A stretch of 64,000 bases of DNA from Holtermannia corniformis (taxonomy: Eukaryota > Basidiomycota > Tremellomycetes > Holtermanniales), in the NCBI GenBank assembly GCA_001599935.1, contig BCIJ01000036.1, positions 62,001-126,000 on the forward strand, written 5' to 3'. The translations under genes were made by a program, and so were the position numbers. Shown here piece after piece: positions 1-8,579 of this stretch. Each line of letters starts with the position of its first letter. Positions within the stretch are counted from its first letter, which is position 1. The notes under the pieces were generated by a model that saw nothing but the letters and a program-made list of their open reading frames with translations, was not told the origin of the DNA and made no database searches.

Positions 1-517
1 CGCGAGAGGCGCATTGGTAAGGTAGCCTGCGTCATGGCAAGCCCGCATGACTTCAAGTCCGCTCTGGACGCCAAGGATGCCGTCGTAGCGTCCACCGGTG
101 GGCTGGGTGTCTAAGCTAGGTGAGTCCTACTAGCCTGCAGCGTAAAGTACGCACCGAGGTGGCTGCCCATGCCGATCGGAGCCAGGCTGTTGTCCCGGCC
201 GGGTCGTACGGCAAAGATGTTGCCCATGGCATCGACCTGGTCGGGTCAGCTCAGTGACGGCTTCCTCTGATCAGCGACGTACAGTCACGGTACAGTCGAG
301 CTTCTTGGCTTCAGCGATGAACCACCTGCGCACCGTCGCATCGTCGTCGTTGAGCGCCAAGCGGTCTGCGCGGCCTCAGCATGATCCAGTGGAATCCAGT
401 GTACATACCCATGCCGCCATCAGGGGTGCAGCCCCACTGGCACGAGAACTGCAAAGTCTCGTTGAGCCTCTGGCCATCAACCTTGGGCTGGGCGGTGGAG
501 GAAGTAGCGACGGGCAT
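1..517 (-). CDS. M20-family N-carbamoyl-amino-acid amidohydrolase (HyuC/allantoate amidohydrolase type), 3' end missing
   Basis: Zinc-dependent amidohydrolases of this family cleave N-carbamoyl amino acids or ureido compounds, the last step of hydantoin, pyrimidine or purine breakdown. Only about the first 125 residues are present; the gene runs off the left edge. Joining four exons gives an N-terminal segment with GCTPDGGM, RLALNDDDATVRRWF, DAMGNIFAVRPGR and then GSHLDTQPTGGRYDGILG. The H and D of GSHLDT are the first metal ligands of the family. Three introns are read at about 366-408, 237-282 and 111-154, each 43-46 nt. The start is the ATG at 515-517; a non-ATG extension to 577 is open but not needed. 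Its exact substrate cannot be told from this part. Relatedness to bacterial HyuC matters because hydantoinase A/B homologues also lie in this window. Confident on family, less so on substrate. Confidence 0.85.
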
Positions 518-568
518 ATCGATTGTGTTGCTACATGGCTGCACGGCGCCTGACCTTATACCTGCTTG

Positions 569-666
569 CGAGCTCACGCAGGGCCCTCGTGAGCTCGAGG
601 CGGATCAGCATCGTGCCGCTTGACAAGTTCAAGTGTAAGCGACGGTCAGCTGGCAAAGTCGCTTAC
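569..666. promoter_or_regulatory. Two perfect inverted repeats upstream of the M20 gene
   Basis: The 380-nt gap between the M20 start and the aldolase stop holds no gene. It contains CGAGCTCACG (569-578) facing CGTGAGCTCG (588-597), and GTAAGCGAC (635-643) facing GTCGCTTAC (658-666). Both are perfect dyads of 9-10 bp per arm, the shape of dimeric-regulator sites. Two GCGGAT words, at about 602 and 689, are possible Zn2Cys6 half-sites. A regulatory role is inference. Confidence 0.4.
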
Positions 667-897
667 GGCGGGTGTGATGCGCTCGAGCGGATAACCAAGC
701 GATCGGCGCTTCCGCTCGGTGGCCCACCTGCTGTCCACTTTCTGCAAGCGAGGGCTGGAATTGCCTTTGCGCTGCAAACTCAAGCGAGAGTACCAACACG
801 CCAGCCAGCCCAGTGAACAGTTGCGGAATTCAGACGAACAGAATATGCCATACATCATGTACAAAACCTGACTACAGGACCCAGCCGATTCGCGCCC

Positions 898-1956
898 TCA
901 CAGTTTGTAGTCGCCGCCCGTAGTGCGGTCGATGTCCTGGCGGTAGGGCATAAAGTGAAATTTGCCGCTCGCCTCAGTGCCAGTCTCTGCAGCACTGTTT
1001 GGTATGAGCACATGCAGGTGTGGACAGATTGACGTACGTGAACTTTGCCTCGTCCTCTCCGATGGGCACTGGCTTTTCTCCTCGACCGGCGGCAGCGGCA
1101 TCTGTGAGCAGCTGCATCCTGCAGACCTTTTCGAGGTTGAGGAACCAGAAGGCAGCACTCTCGACGCTGCGAAATGGTAAGCAGAGCCAACAGAACAGTC
1201 CGAGCTACGCACGACTTGCCGACCGTCAGCAGCCCATGGTTCTGCAAGATGATTGCCTTTTTCTCGCCGAGAGCCTTGGCAATGTTGCGCGACTCCTCCT
1301 CGGCGAGTACAACACCGCCGAATGATGGGTACACGGCGAGGTCGTCGTAGAAGACGAGCGAGTCTTGTGTGATGTAGTCTGGCAGCTTTCCACTGAACAA
1401 GTGTGAGTAACAGCTCAGAGCAGCGTTGCAGCTTACAACGACGCAAACGCAGATCCATAAGGCGAGTGCGAATGGCATACGGCGACAACGTCGGGTCGGG
1501 CGTTGTGGATGACGGCGTGGATGGCAAACGCAGCCTGGTTGTAGACCTTTGAGCGCCCGTCGCCGCCTGCAATCACGTTGCCGCCGTGATCAATCTGGCA
1601 CGTCAGCATGATAGCAGATGGAAGAAGGGCACGCACCAGAAGCAGGTCGGACACGGTGATGCAGGAAAAGGCGACATGGAAAGGGTTGACCCAGAAGCAG
1701 TCGGTATGCTCTGGGTCACGCACAGTGAGATGCCCAACAACGCCCATTCCAAGCTCATGCTTTGCAAAGACGCTGAGGCCTATCAGCGATATCGAGGTGA
1801 ACCTGAGCAATGTACGCACCGGAACGCAGCTGCAAGAGCCTCGAGTCGGTGCTTGCGTTGCTCCTCGAGCGAGACGGGTATTGCATGCTCGGCACCGCTA
1901 AAGTCGAACGACTTGGCATTCTCCTGGACGGTGGTGGGTGCGACTGGGATGGTCAT
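898..1956 (-). CDS. Class II aldolase/adducin-domain protein
   Basis: Members of this family are metal-dependent aldolases or epimerases acting on small sugars or acids, plus non-catalytic relatives. Splicing six exons gives about 275 residues: an N-terminal lead with SLEEQRKHRLEALAAAF, then VFAKHELGMGVVGHLTVRDP, WVNPF, SDLLLIDHGGNVI, the metal-site region AVCHSHSPYGSAFA, then FGKLPDYITQD, ILQNHGLLTVG and VESAAFWFLNLEKVCRMQLL. The H-x-H of CHSHSPYG and the H of NHGLLTVG are the expected zinc ligands. Short introns (43-47 nt) restore the family frame each time. The start is the ATG at 1954-1956. The gene is divergent from the UNC93-like carrier, sharing a promoter of about 370 bp, and lies in the same orientation as the M20 gene. 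The fungal branch of the family has no assigned substrate that I can name. Confidence 0.9.
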
Positions 1957-2327
1957 GACTGTACAATGCGCTGGGCTGGGACGAGCTGACCTTGTCGCCT
2001 ATATCAGGTCAGCACCGCCAAGCGAGCCATGGATGGTTCGAGCCGAACTCTGCGATCCGCCTGGTTGCGAGCGATCCGCTCGGTCGACCTGGCCTTGGGA
2101 AGCGGCTGCTCAGCATTGGCAAACGACTGCACACGACTAGTCAAGAGCTCGTCAATGGTCCTGCTCCACCGTTATCGTATCCGCCCGTATCCGCCTGTTC
2201 ATTCTTGCCGACCCGATCTCGTTCACCTGACGCCGCTTGCTTGCATTGCCTGTATCGACTCCGGATCAGATCATGCAGGTATATCTAGGCAGAGAAACAC
2301 TGGCAGTCTTGCTCTTCTTCAGGCAAG
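1957..2327. promoter_or_regulatory. Divergent promoter between the class II aldolase and the UNC93-like carrier
   Basis: This 371-bp gap separates two opposite start codons. It holds a perfect tandem copy of the 10-mer CGTATCCGCC at 2176-2185 and 2186-2195, and two GCGATCCGC words at about 2052-2060 and 2071-2079. All four share ATCCGC, the complement of GCGGAT, which resembles half-sites of Zn2Cys6 factors. Co-regulation of the two flanking genes is inference. Confidence 0.4.
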
Positions 2328-4257
2328 ATGCACTTTCCTCCAGCCATCCCCAAGCTCGCCGGGACGCAAGCTCAAAACATCTTGGCTGCGTTCATTCTTG
2401 GTGCGGGCCCGGGCATCTACCTGTCCATTGTCGGCATGGGAGCCGGCGGAGGCCAGCCCTCGAGTGCAAAGTTTAGCAACATCAACAACTGTCTCGGCAA
2501 TGGTGTCTTTGCCTTGGCGAGCTTTTTCGCTCCTCTGTTCATCAAATATGCGAGTGAGTCGGATGTGTGCCGCGTGAGCTATACTGATGGGAGTAGACGT
2601 CCGCTGGTTCCTCATTCTCGGCCCTACTGGCTATGCAGCGTACATCATCGGCCTCATGTACTTTCAAGCAACCGACAAGATCGCCCTGCCTCTCGTCTTT
2701 GGCGTCTACTTTGGGTTAGGCGTGAGTTGGATGGTGTTGGGCTTGGAGACGACGCTGACAGGTCACAGTCATCGCTCACTTGGGTAGGAACAACGTACAT
2801 ATCCATGGCATACTCGACTCCGGCAACCAAGGGTCGTTTCATCAGTGAGTTTTGCTGAAGCTGACTCGAACATGGCTGACAATCATAGACACACAGTGAG
2901 TGTCAGCCTCGTCTTTGACAAGCGCTGAGTTTGCAGGTGGATTGGGCTTGCTTGCGGCAGTACCATTGGCTCGTCTATTGCATTCGGCAGCAACTTTCAC
3001 AAGAACAAGGTGGCTGGCGTCGGTTACGGTACTCTTGCTGCTTGGCTCGCCGTGCATCTTACCGCAGCGTAAGCCCTAATGGAGCAGTCGTTTCCCAACG
3101 CTCACATCTGTAGCTGCGTTGCCTTCCTGTTCATCCTCCCGACGGGTCGAGTCGAGACGCCTCACGGCCACCAGATCCCAGCCGGTGCCGATGCTATTGG
3201 GCGCGATCGATCGGCAAAAGACATCATGCTTGAGATGTGGTCAACCCTCACGAACCGCAAGGTCTTGTTCGTCATGGCCGCCATGCTGACCAGTGACTTT
3301 TGGCTGTGAGTAGATGGCATAAAGTGCAAGCGCTGACGATTGCAGCATCTTCATCGGCTCATGGAACTCACGCAACTTCAACCTTCGAACCCGCAGTCTC
3401 AACACTCTGTTGTATTGGTCTATCCAGAGTACGCCCTATGCTATATTCACACTGTCGCTGACATGCACAGTCCCGACCGCCGAGCTGCTGTCGTACCTGC
3501 TCGACCGCAAAGGCTGGTCCCGCCGCAAGCGTGGGCTTGCAGGCTTTGGTGCGCGCCATGTGCTATCCATACACCCGGCTGACCCTCTGCAGCGGTGTTA
3601 TTCTTCGTTGTCTGCGCTTCCTGGTCAGGCTACTTTATCTGGCAAGGGTTGAACCCCCGGACGGCCAACCCACTCAACAAGATTACCGTGATCGACTGGA
3701 ATGACGGAGCCCGCTACGGTGGTGGGCTCGTCGTGTACCTGCTGTTTGGCCTCGCGTACCCAAGTAGGTCGAACGAGATGTGAGTCTACCCAGCTGACCC
3801 TGGTGCAGCCTATCACGTCGTGCTTGTATACTACTTTGGCGCTCTCGCGACCGAGGGTGATCGCAAGATGGCCTTCTACAGCGGCATCTTCAAGGGACTA
3901 CAGGCGTCTGGCATCGTGAGCGGCCGTGCTACACAGCAGTGCGTTGCTGACCGCGCAGGCCATTGCATTCGGCATTGGTAGCACCAACCCAAACCTTCTG
4001 ACGGAGGCCATCTTTTACGCCGCATTCGCCATCGTCAGCTTGATCCCGATGGGTTATGCCTTCCTGAAATACGTCAAGGAGTGCGTTCACTCTGTGTCGG
4101 TGTGCAGAACTAACGAATGCTCAGCGAAAAGGCAGTTGATCTCTTTGAAAACGAAATGGCAGACGCAACGGCCACTGCTCGAGCAACCGAGGCACTGGAC
4201 GACGGAGTCGATGATTCGTCAAAAGAAGTCAGCAAGGTTAACATTGCCGCAGCTTGA
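2328..4257 (+). CDS. UNC93-like major facilitator membrane protein
   Basis: Polytopic membrane carrier of the fungal UNC93-like/DUF895 group, expected in the plasma or an internal membrane; substrate unknown. About a dozen exons give a protein near 480 residues with repeated hydrophobic helices (ILAAFILGAGPGIYLSIVGM near the N terminus, LILGPTGYAAYIIGLMYF, AIAFGIG, AIFYAAFAIVSLIPMGYAF near the end). The middle holds the group hallmark GSWNSRNFNLRTRSLNTL followed by SYLLDRKGWSRRKRGL and LNPRTANPLNKITVIDWNDG. The C terminus is a short acidic hydrophilic tail ending in VNIAAA. One exon is only 7 nt (ACACACA, 2889-2895) between two normal GT-AG introns; including it restores RFINTQWIGLA. It is divergently paired with the class II aldolase, so uptake of that pathway's substrate is a reasonable guess. 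The start ATG at 2328 is the first in a long open exon. Confidence 0.88.
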
Positions 4258-4329
4258 GGGCTGCTATAGACAGAGTGAGTGTGATTGTATGCATCGACAG
4301 ATCTGTCTATGGTCCTCTGGTACCTGGCA

Positions 4330-4653
4330 TCACGCCAAACGAGCCGCCTTCTCCAACCGCACCTTCATCTGCGTGTAGAGAAAGTCTGCAGTCGCGTTTG
4401 TGCCGCTCAGCCCTTTGTCGGCAATGCGCTGGCCAAAGTACGAGTTGTATTCTGCGCTCAACTGCTGCAGGATCTCCTTCTTGTCTTCTGGGGTTGCCGC
4501 CGCCGCTGCTGTGGAAGAGCAAAGCTGTTGCAGAAAGCTTTTGCGTGCTTCGATGTTGAGCTCGTTGTCGTCAAGCAGTAGGCTGGAGATGGACGGCTTC
4601 AGCTGGCTCACAACGCTGGCAGCTGTAGCATTCGCGGGCGAGGGCTTAGACAT
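4330..4653 (-). CDS. Small S-family protein, copy A
   Basis: Single-exon gene for 107 residues. I do not recognise a known domain. It starts with MSKPSPAN and continues with SQLKPSISSLLLDD, EARKSFLQQL, EILQQLSAEYNSYFG and ends TQMKVRLEKAARLA. The same order of elements (a helix with a basic R-K/R-x-aromatic-L core, a second helix ending in Y, and a terminal Q-M-x-x-+-L) recurs in at least five other loci here: 5132-5445, 5714-6031, 20090-20365, 20621-20938 and 31992-32237. No signal peptide or membrane segment is seen. It is the last of three tandem copies on the minus strand, converging on the UNC93-like gene. Predicted largely alpha-helical; function unknown. ATG chosen at 4651-4653. Confidence 0.6.
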   Translation of the reverse strand: MSKPSPANATAASVVSQLKPSISSLLLDDNELNIEARKSFLQQLCSSTAAAAATPEDKKEILQQLSAEYNSYFGQRIADKGLSGTNATADFLYTQMKVRLEKAARLA

Positions 4654-5131
4654 GGCCAAGGGTCTTCTTTGGCCCAGAACGTGTGGTGATAGTACAGGTT
4701 TTATATCATCTATGGAAGCCCATGATGCGTGTCGCATGTCAATCAGAAGGCCCATCTTGTATCGGACACTCACACAAAGGGGCCGAAGAGAAGATATGAC
4801 TCGAAGCGTCATGTTGCGATGGCGCAAATTGCTTTTACGCAATGTGGTCCGGGGCCTTCTCATCTCGTGGGAGAGGATGGTCAAGATCGTGTCTTGCTGA
4901 GCCCTGGCAGACATGACCCGGTCCACGCACAGTCAAGCGATCAGCGGTCGAGTAACGTATACCGCGCACCAGACACCGTCCCCGGAGGCGCGGTATGGTC
5001 ATTCCTGGGGGTCGCGACCCAGCTTTTCAACAAGCGCGACATCGCTATGAGTTGGGGCGGCAAATATGTGCATACGAGCCTTGCAGCAAAGCGTCTGCAC
5101 ATCACGCAGACGCAGCTAAATCGCTGATGAC

Positions 5132-5445
5132 TCAGGAATCGGCCGACAGCTTGCCCGCCCTCCTGAGCTTCATGGTCATCTGCACGGACCAGTAGCTCGC
5201 GGCCGCACTTGTACTTTGCAAGCCACCTCGGGCAACCTGTCTGCCGAACTCTCTGTCGTACGCTTGCGTAAGCTGACGGATAACTTCCTGGGTTTCGCCT
5301 TCGCCGCATTCCGATCGATCATGTCTGTCAACACTTGAAGAACAGCCTCGCGAGCCGAATTGACGAGCGCGTTGTTGCTGTCGAGAAGACTGGCGATGCT
5401 TGGTACCAGGCTCTCGACGATAGTAGTCACCGTATCGCTTGACAT
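5132..5445 (-). CDS. Small S-family protein, copy B (one intron or a frameshift)
   Basis: The N-terminal frame reads MSSDTVTTIVESLVPSIASL then NSAREAVLQ. The family C-terminal part (EVIRQLTQAYDREFG, then SVQMTMKLRRAGK) lies in another frame. Two readings are possible. Either an intron of about 47 nt (GTGTTG...CCCAG) joins AREAVLQ to EVIRQL, or a single-base indel near 5290 has broken a gene whose unspliced length matches the other copies. The donor GTGTTG is unlike the usual donors here, which favours the indel. Homology to copies A and E is clear from NSAR-x-x-x-L, the EVIRQLTQAY helix and the Q-M-x-x-K-L ending. Function unknown. Confidence 0.45.
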
Positions 5446-5713
5446 GGTACTGCTGGAGAGTGAAGTGCAACCTGTGCAGTGCTCCCGCTTACGTGCGGCT
5501 TCAAGTGGAGTCGTGCGATGCGGCCGCCTTCGATCTGCCATCCCCGATTCAAGAGCGGGTAAAGGACTGGCCTCGTATAGCGCTTGATGAGCTAGAGATG
5601 GCACTGTCACCTTGGGCCATCGTCTTCTCTTGACGAGGTCCTCACAGGAGGCGTGTCTTCCTCCAGTACTCGCGCCAACCGATATATGCCATCGAGGTTG
5701 CATCAACCTAGTG

Positions 5714-6031
5714 TTACTCGACAAGCGTCATACCCTGGCTGGGTCGCAACCATAAATGCAGCTGCGCCTCTAGCGCATTGCTGCCCGTGAGATCTGGTCC
5801 ATCCGTCATACCGACCGCCGTCAACTGTTGCTTGTACGCGCCGAGTATGCGAGTCACTGCGCCTTGTTGGATCGTTTCGGATTCGGCTGCGTACGCGGAC
5901 GAGAACTTCTGAAGCCAGTCGCGTCGGGTGCGCTTGCTAAAGGTCGTGCTTGGCGTCACTGTCGCACAAAGAGCGTCGCACAACTCGTTCAACTTTGTGT
6001 CAATCGACAAGCGCTCCAATGGCAAGTCCAT
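5714..6031 (-). CDS. Small S-family protein, copy C (divergent)
   Basis: Encodes 105 residues starting MDLPLERLSIDTKLNELC. It contains the family core TRRDWLQKFSSAYAAES, then AVTRILGAYKQQL and a C-terminal SNALEAQLHLWL, where AQLHLWL replaces the usual x-Q-M-x-x-+-L. Upstream in-frame sequence extends to 6184, but the ATG at 6029-6031 fits the length and N-terminal layout of the other copies. First gene of the minus-strand trio with copies A and B. No targeting signal is visible; function unknown. Confidence 0.5.
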   Translation of the reverse strand: MDLPLERLSIDTKLNELCDALCATVTPSTTFSKRTRRDWLQKFSSAYAAESETIQQGAVTRILGAYKQQLTAVGMTDGPDLTGSNALEAQLHLWLRPSQGMTLVE

Positions 6032-6333
6032 GACTGCTGCCTGGGAGGGAAATCCTCCACTCACCACTTGCTTAAGCACTATCAATTTGCCGCTGCCGGA
6101 CGCTATGGCGTAGTTGCATCCTTTCATGATGAGATCTCGGTCAATCCATGCTCCGGTACTTGTCTCCTTTCTACGTTCTTCCAAACGCGAACTAGGTGAA
6201 TGGAGATCCTCCTACGCATGCTGCCTGGGACATTTGGATCCGCGACATGTCAAATATGCTCTGAGAGAGACTCCCTTCTTCCCATGGTGGCGCTTCGACT
6301 GCGAGACCGACGCTGCATATTTACTATACATAA

Positions 6334-6576
6334 TCACCGGTAGCGTGTGCGCAGCATACTACGATATAAAGGGCTACTAGGCCTCTCAAGCGAGTCGGGA
6401 TATGGGATCACAGGCGCCGGCTTCGATGGGCGCTTGAGGTGTGCAACTGGTTGGGGTCGGTACGCGGCCGGTACGGGAGATTGATAGTTGACTTCGTTCG
6501 TACCAACGGCACTGGGCACCATTAAGCGATATTCATGCAGGAGAATCGAGACTGAAGAGGCGGATAGTGCGTTCAT
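6334..6576 (-). CDS. Hypothetical small protein
   Basis: An 80-codon ATG-initiated reading frame beginning MNALSASSVSILLHEYRL, followed by a proline-rich stretch (VPAAYRPQPVAHLKRPSKP). I recognise no family. The composition resembles the coding style of the window, but there is no homologous copy or splice evidence. It could be chance; the gap 6032-6333 next to it holds nothing I can identify. Confidence 0.25.
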   Translation of the reverse strand: MNALSASSVSILLHEYRLMVPSAVGTNEVNYQSPVPAAYRPQPVAHLKRPSKPAPVIPYPDSLERPSSPLYRSMLRTRYR

Positions 6577-7169
6577 GGTGGTTGCTGTACGTGTTGGATG
6601 TTCTTCAGTGGCGAATAGAACATCACACGCAGATCACGCCATCGCTTGACGAATCGCTTGGCGCCTTCGACCGATCACGTCCTTCTCACCGAGGCGACAG
6701 CTTCAAAGGAGCCTTGCGCAGTACTCCGTTGAGATCCACCATGGCCCGGACCGCGAGCTCGTCAGTTTGAGATGCCACCGGATTTCACCAACCTTCATGT
6801 GAACGGCCGGTTGTTGTTGACTGCGTTTCACCATCAACAACGGTCTCGACGCGTCTTTTCGAGGCTGAAGAGGTATCAGGTGGTGCGCAGTTGCCGTGAG
6901 ACGCCGTATACGACCGTTGTGGACTGCTCGAGACTTTCTCCGGCTGTGAAAGGTGCGCCAGTCGCCGGTTGACCCCTGACCATCTCCGCTGATGCTGAAA
7001 CGCGTAGGGATAACAAGCTCGACGTCGCTCAGGAGCATCCGCAAACCTGTGCGTGTGTTGACAAACGTCGCACGTATCCTCTCCCAGCTCACCGGACGGG
7101 ATTCCTTTCGTGCGCATTAAGCCCCTCGAGCAGCATCTACTTGCTTCCGCCGCCAACGTACTAGCAACC

Positions 7170-8378
7170 ATGTCCTCGATAGCGTCTGAACCCGAGACGA
7201 TCGACATGGCGTCTCTCACCTTGCATGATCCTCCTCAGATTAGTCCTACCTCCCCAGCCATGCCCGACCTCGCCTTTTCCCCAGACTCTGTCGATATCAC
7301 ATCCTTTGGCTCCCAGCCTGTGATCCAGACCCCTCCCACGGCAAGCGAGGACGACGTAGATCCAATACTGCAAGCCATGGTCTCGAAACAACCCTCGGCG
7401 CAGTTCAGAGCAAAGCCAATGCCCAAGTCGACCGCCGCGCTCGGTGTCGGGCCAAAGTTGTCCAAGGCGGCGGCATTGCGGATGGGCGTGCAGGTGACAT
7501 CAAGCAAAGACTCGGCGGTACTCAGGGGCACTCCAACGACAAAAGATGAGGAGACGCCGGGCTACAAGCGAACTGGGCTAAAGCTTGCAAGTATTCTGTG
7601 CCGGTAGGGCAATCTGTTGACTGTTTGCAGACTGTCAAATCGCTCGCGTCACCCAGCGTTGCGCCTCGGCCGACCAAAGCGTCGCTGATACGGTGCGGGC
7701 AAGCACCTGCAGTGACACCTACTGTGAAGTCGAGCACGCCAGCGACTCCTGATAGCACCAAGACGATTGAACGGCGGCGGTCAGTCCAGCTACCTTCGAG
7801 TCTCTCGGCACCCTCTATCGTTCGTCCAGTATGAGCACCAAGCAAAGCTGACGAACGCAGGCGCCTCGTCAGACCCGAGCATCAGCGCTCCGGACCGGCA
7901 GCGACGCGGCCAACGTGCCCGCTGCCTCGACGCCGAAGAAGCTGTACAGCGAGATGACACCAGAGGAAAAGGCAGAACGCAACAGGAGGATGTTTGCTGG
8001 TGTACCAGGGCATAGGCAAACGGGTAGCTTGTCGGTTCCACCCAAGAGCTTGGCGACGCCCAGCACGGTGCGTGATTGTGAGCGATAGCGCGTTCACGCT
8101 GATCTCTTTCGCAGGCGCCACGCCTGAACCGCGCCGCCATGCTTCGGACCACCCCGGCCAGTGCAAGTCCTGCACGACCACCGCCGTCCTCGTTTGGCTC
8201 GAACCCTGTCATCCGCGTCAACCCCAAGTCGGCCGTGTCAACCGCCAGTTCGAGCACGGGTACCGGACCAGACACCCTCCCCCGTCCCTCGCACCTCCGC
8301 CGCCAGTCAATGCCCGTCATCGCGCCGCGTCCGACGAAAGCGAGCTTGCTACGGCTGCAGAGTGGCACGAAAGCCTGA
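7170..8378 (+). CDS. Low-complexity Ser/Pro/Thr-rich protein with repeated PTKASL motif
   Basis: Four exons give about 350 residues, largely disordered. The N terminus is MSSIASEPETIDMASLTLHD. A motif, APRPTKASL, occurs twice: VAPRPTKASLIR after the first intron and IAPRPTKASLLR near the C terminus; AAALRMG and RAAMLR are related arginine/leucine patches. The central exon has a charged segment, KKLYSEMTPEEKAERNRRMF. The first intron starts with GCAAGT and ends TTTGCAG (7587-7630), a GC-AG intron needed to keep the frame; the others are ordinary GT-AG. ATG at 7170 is used because the longer frame starts at a GTG. No domain is recognised; a phospho-regulated scaffold is possible but unsupported. 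Convergent with the PUF gene. Confidence 0.6.
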
Positions 8379-8579
8379 AGAACCAGTTTGAACGAGATCA
8401 TGACCGATTATGGGATACGGCCTGGTGCCAACGAGTGGACTGTTGATTGTAATACCGGTTGATGAATGTACGTCTCGTCTCGCGCTCGGCAGCATTCACT
8501 AGAGATCGCATCGGGCCCGGCTATGGTACAAGACAAGACGCCCACTATAGCACACTCGGTAACGCCGCGCGAGCCAACC

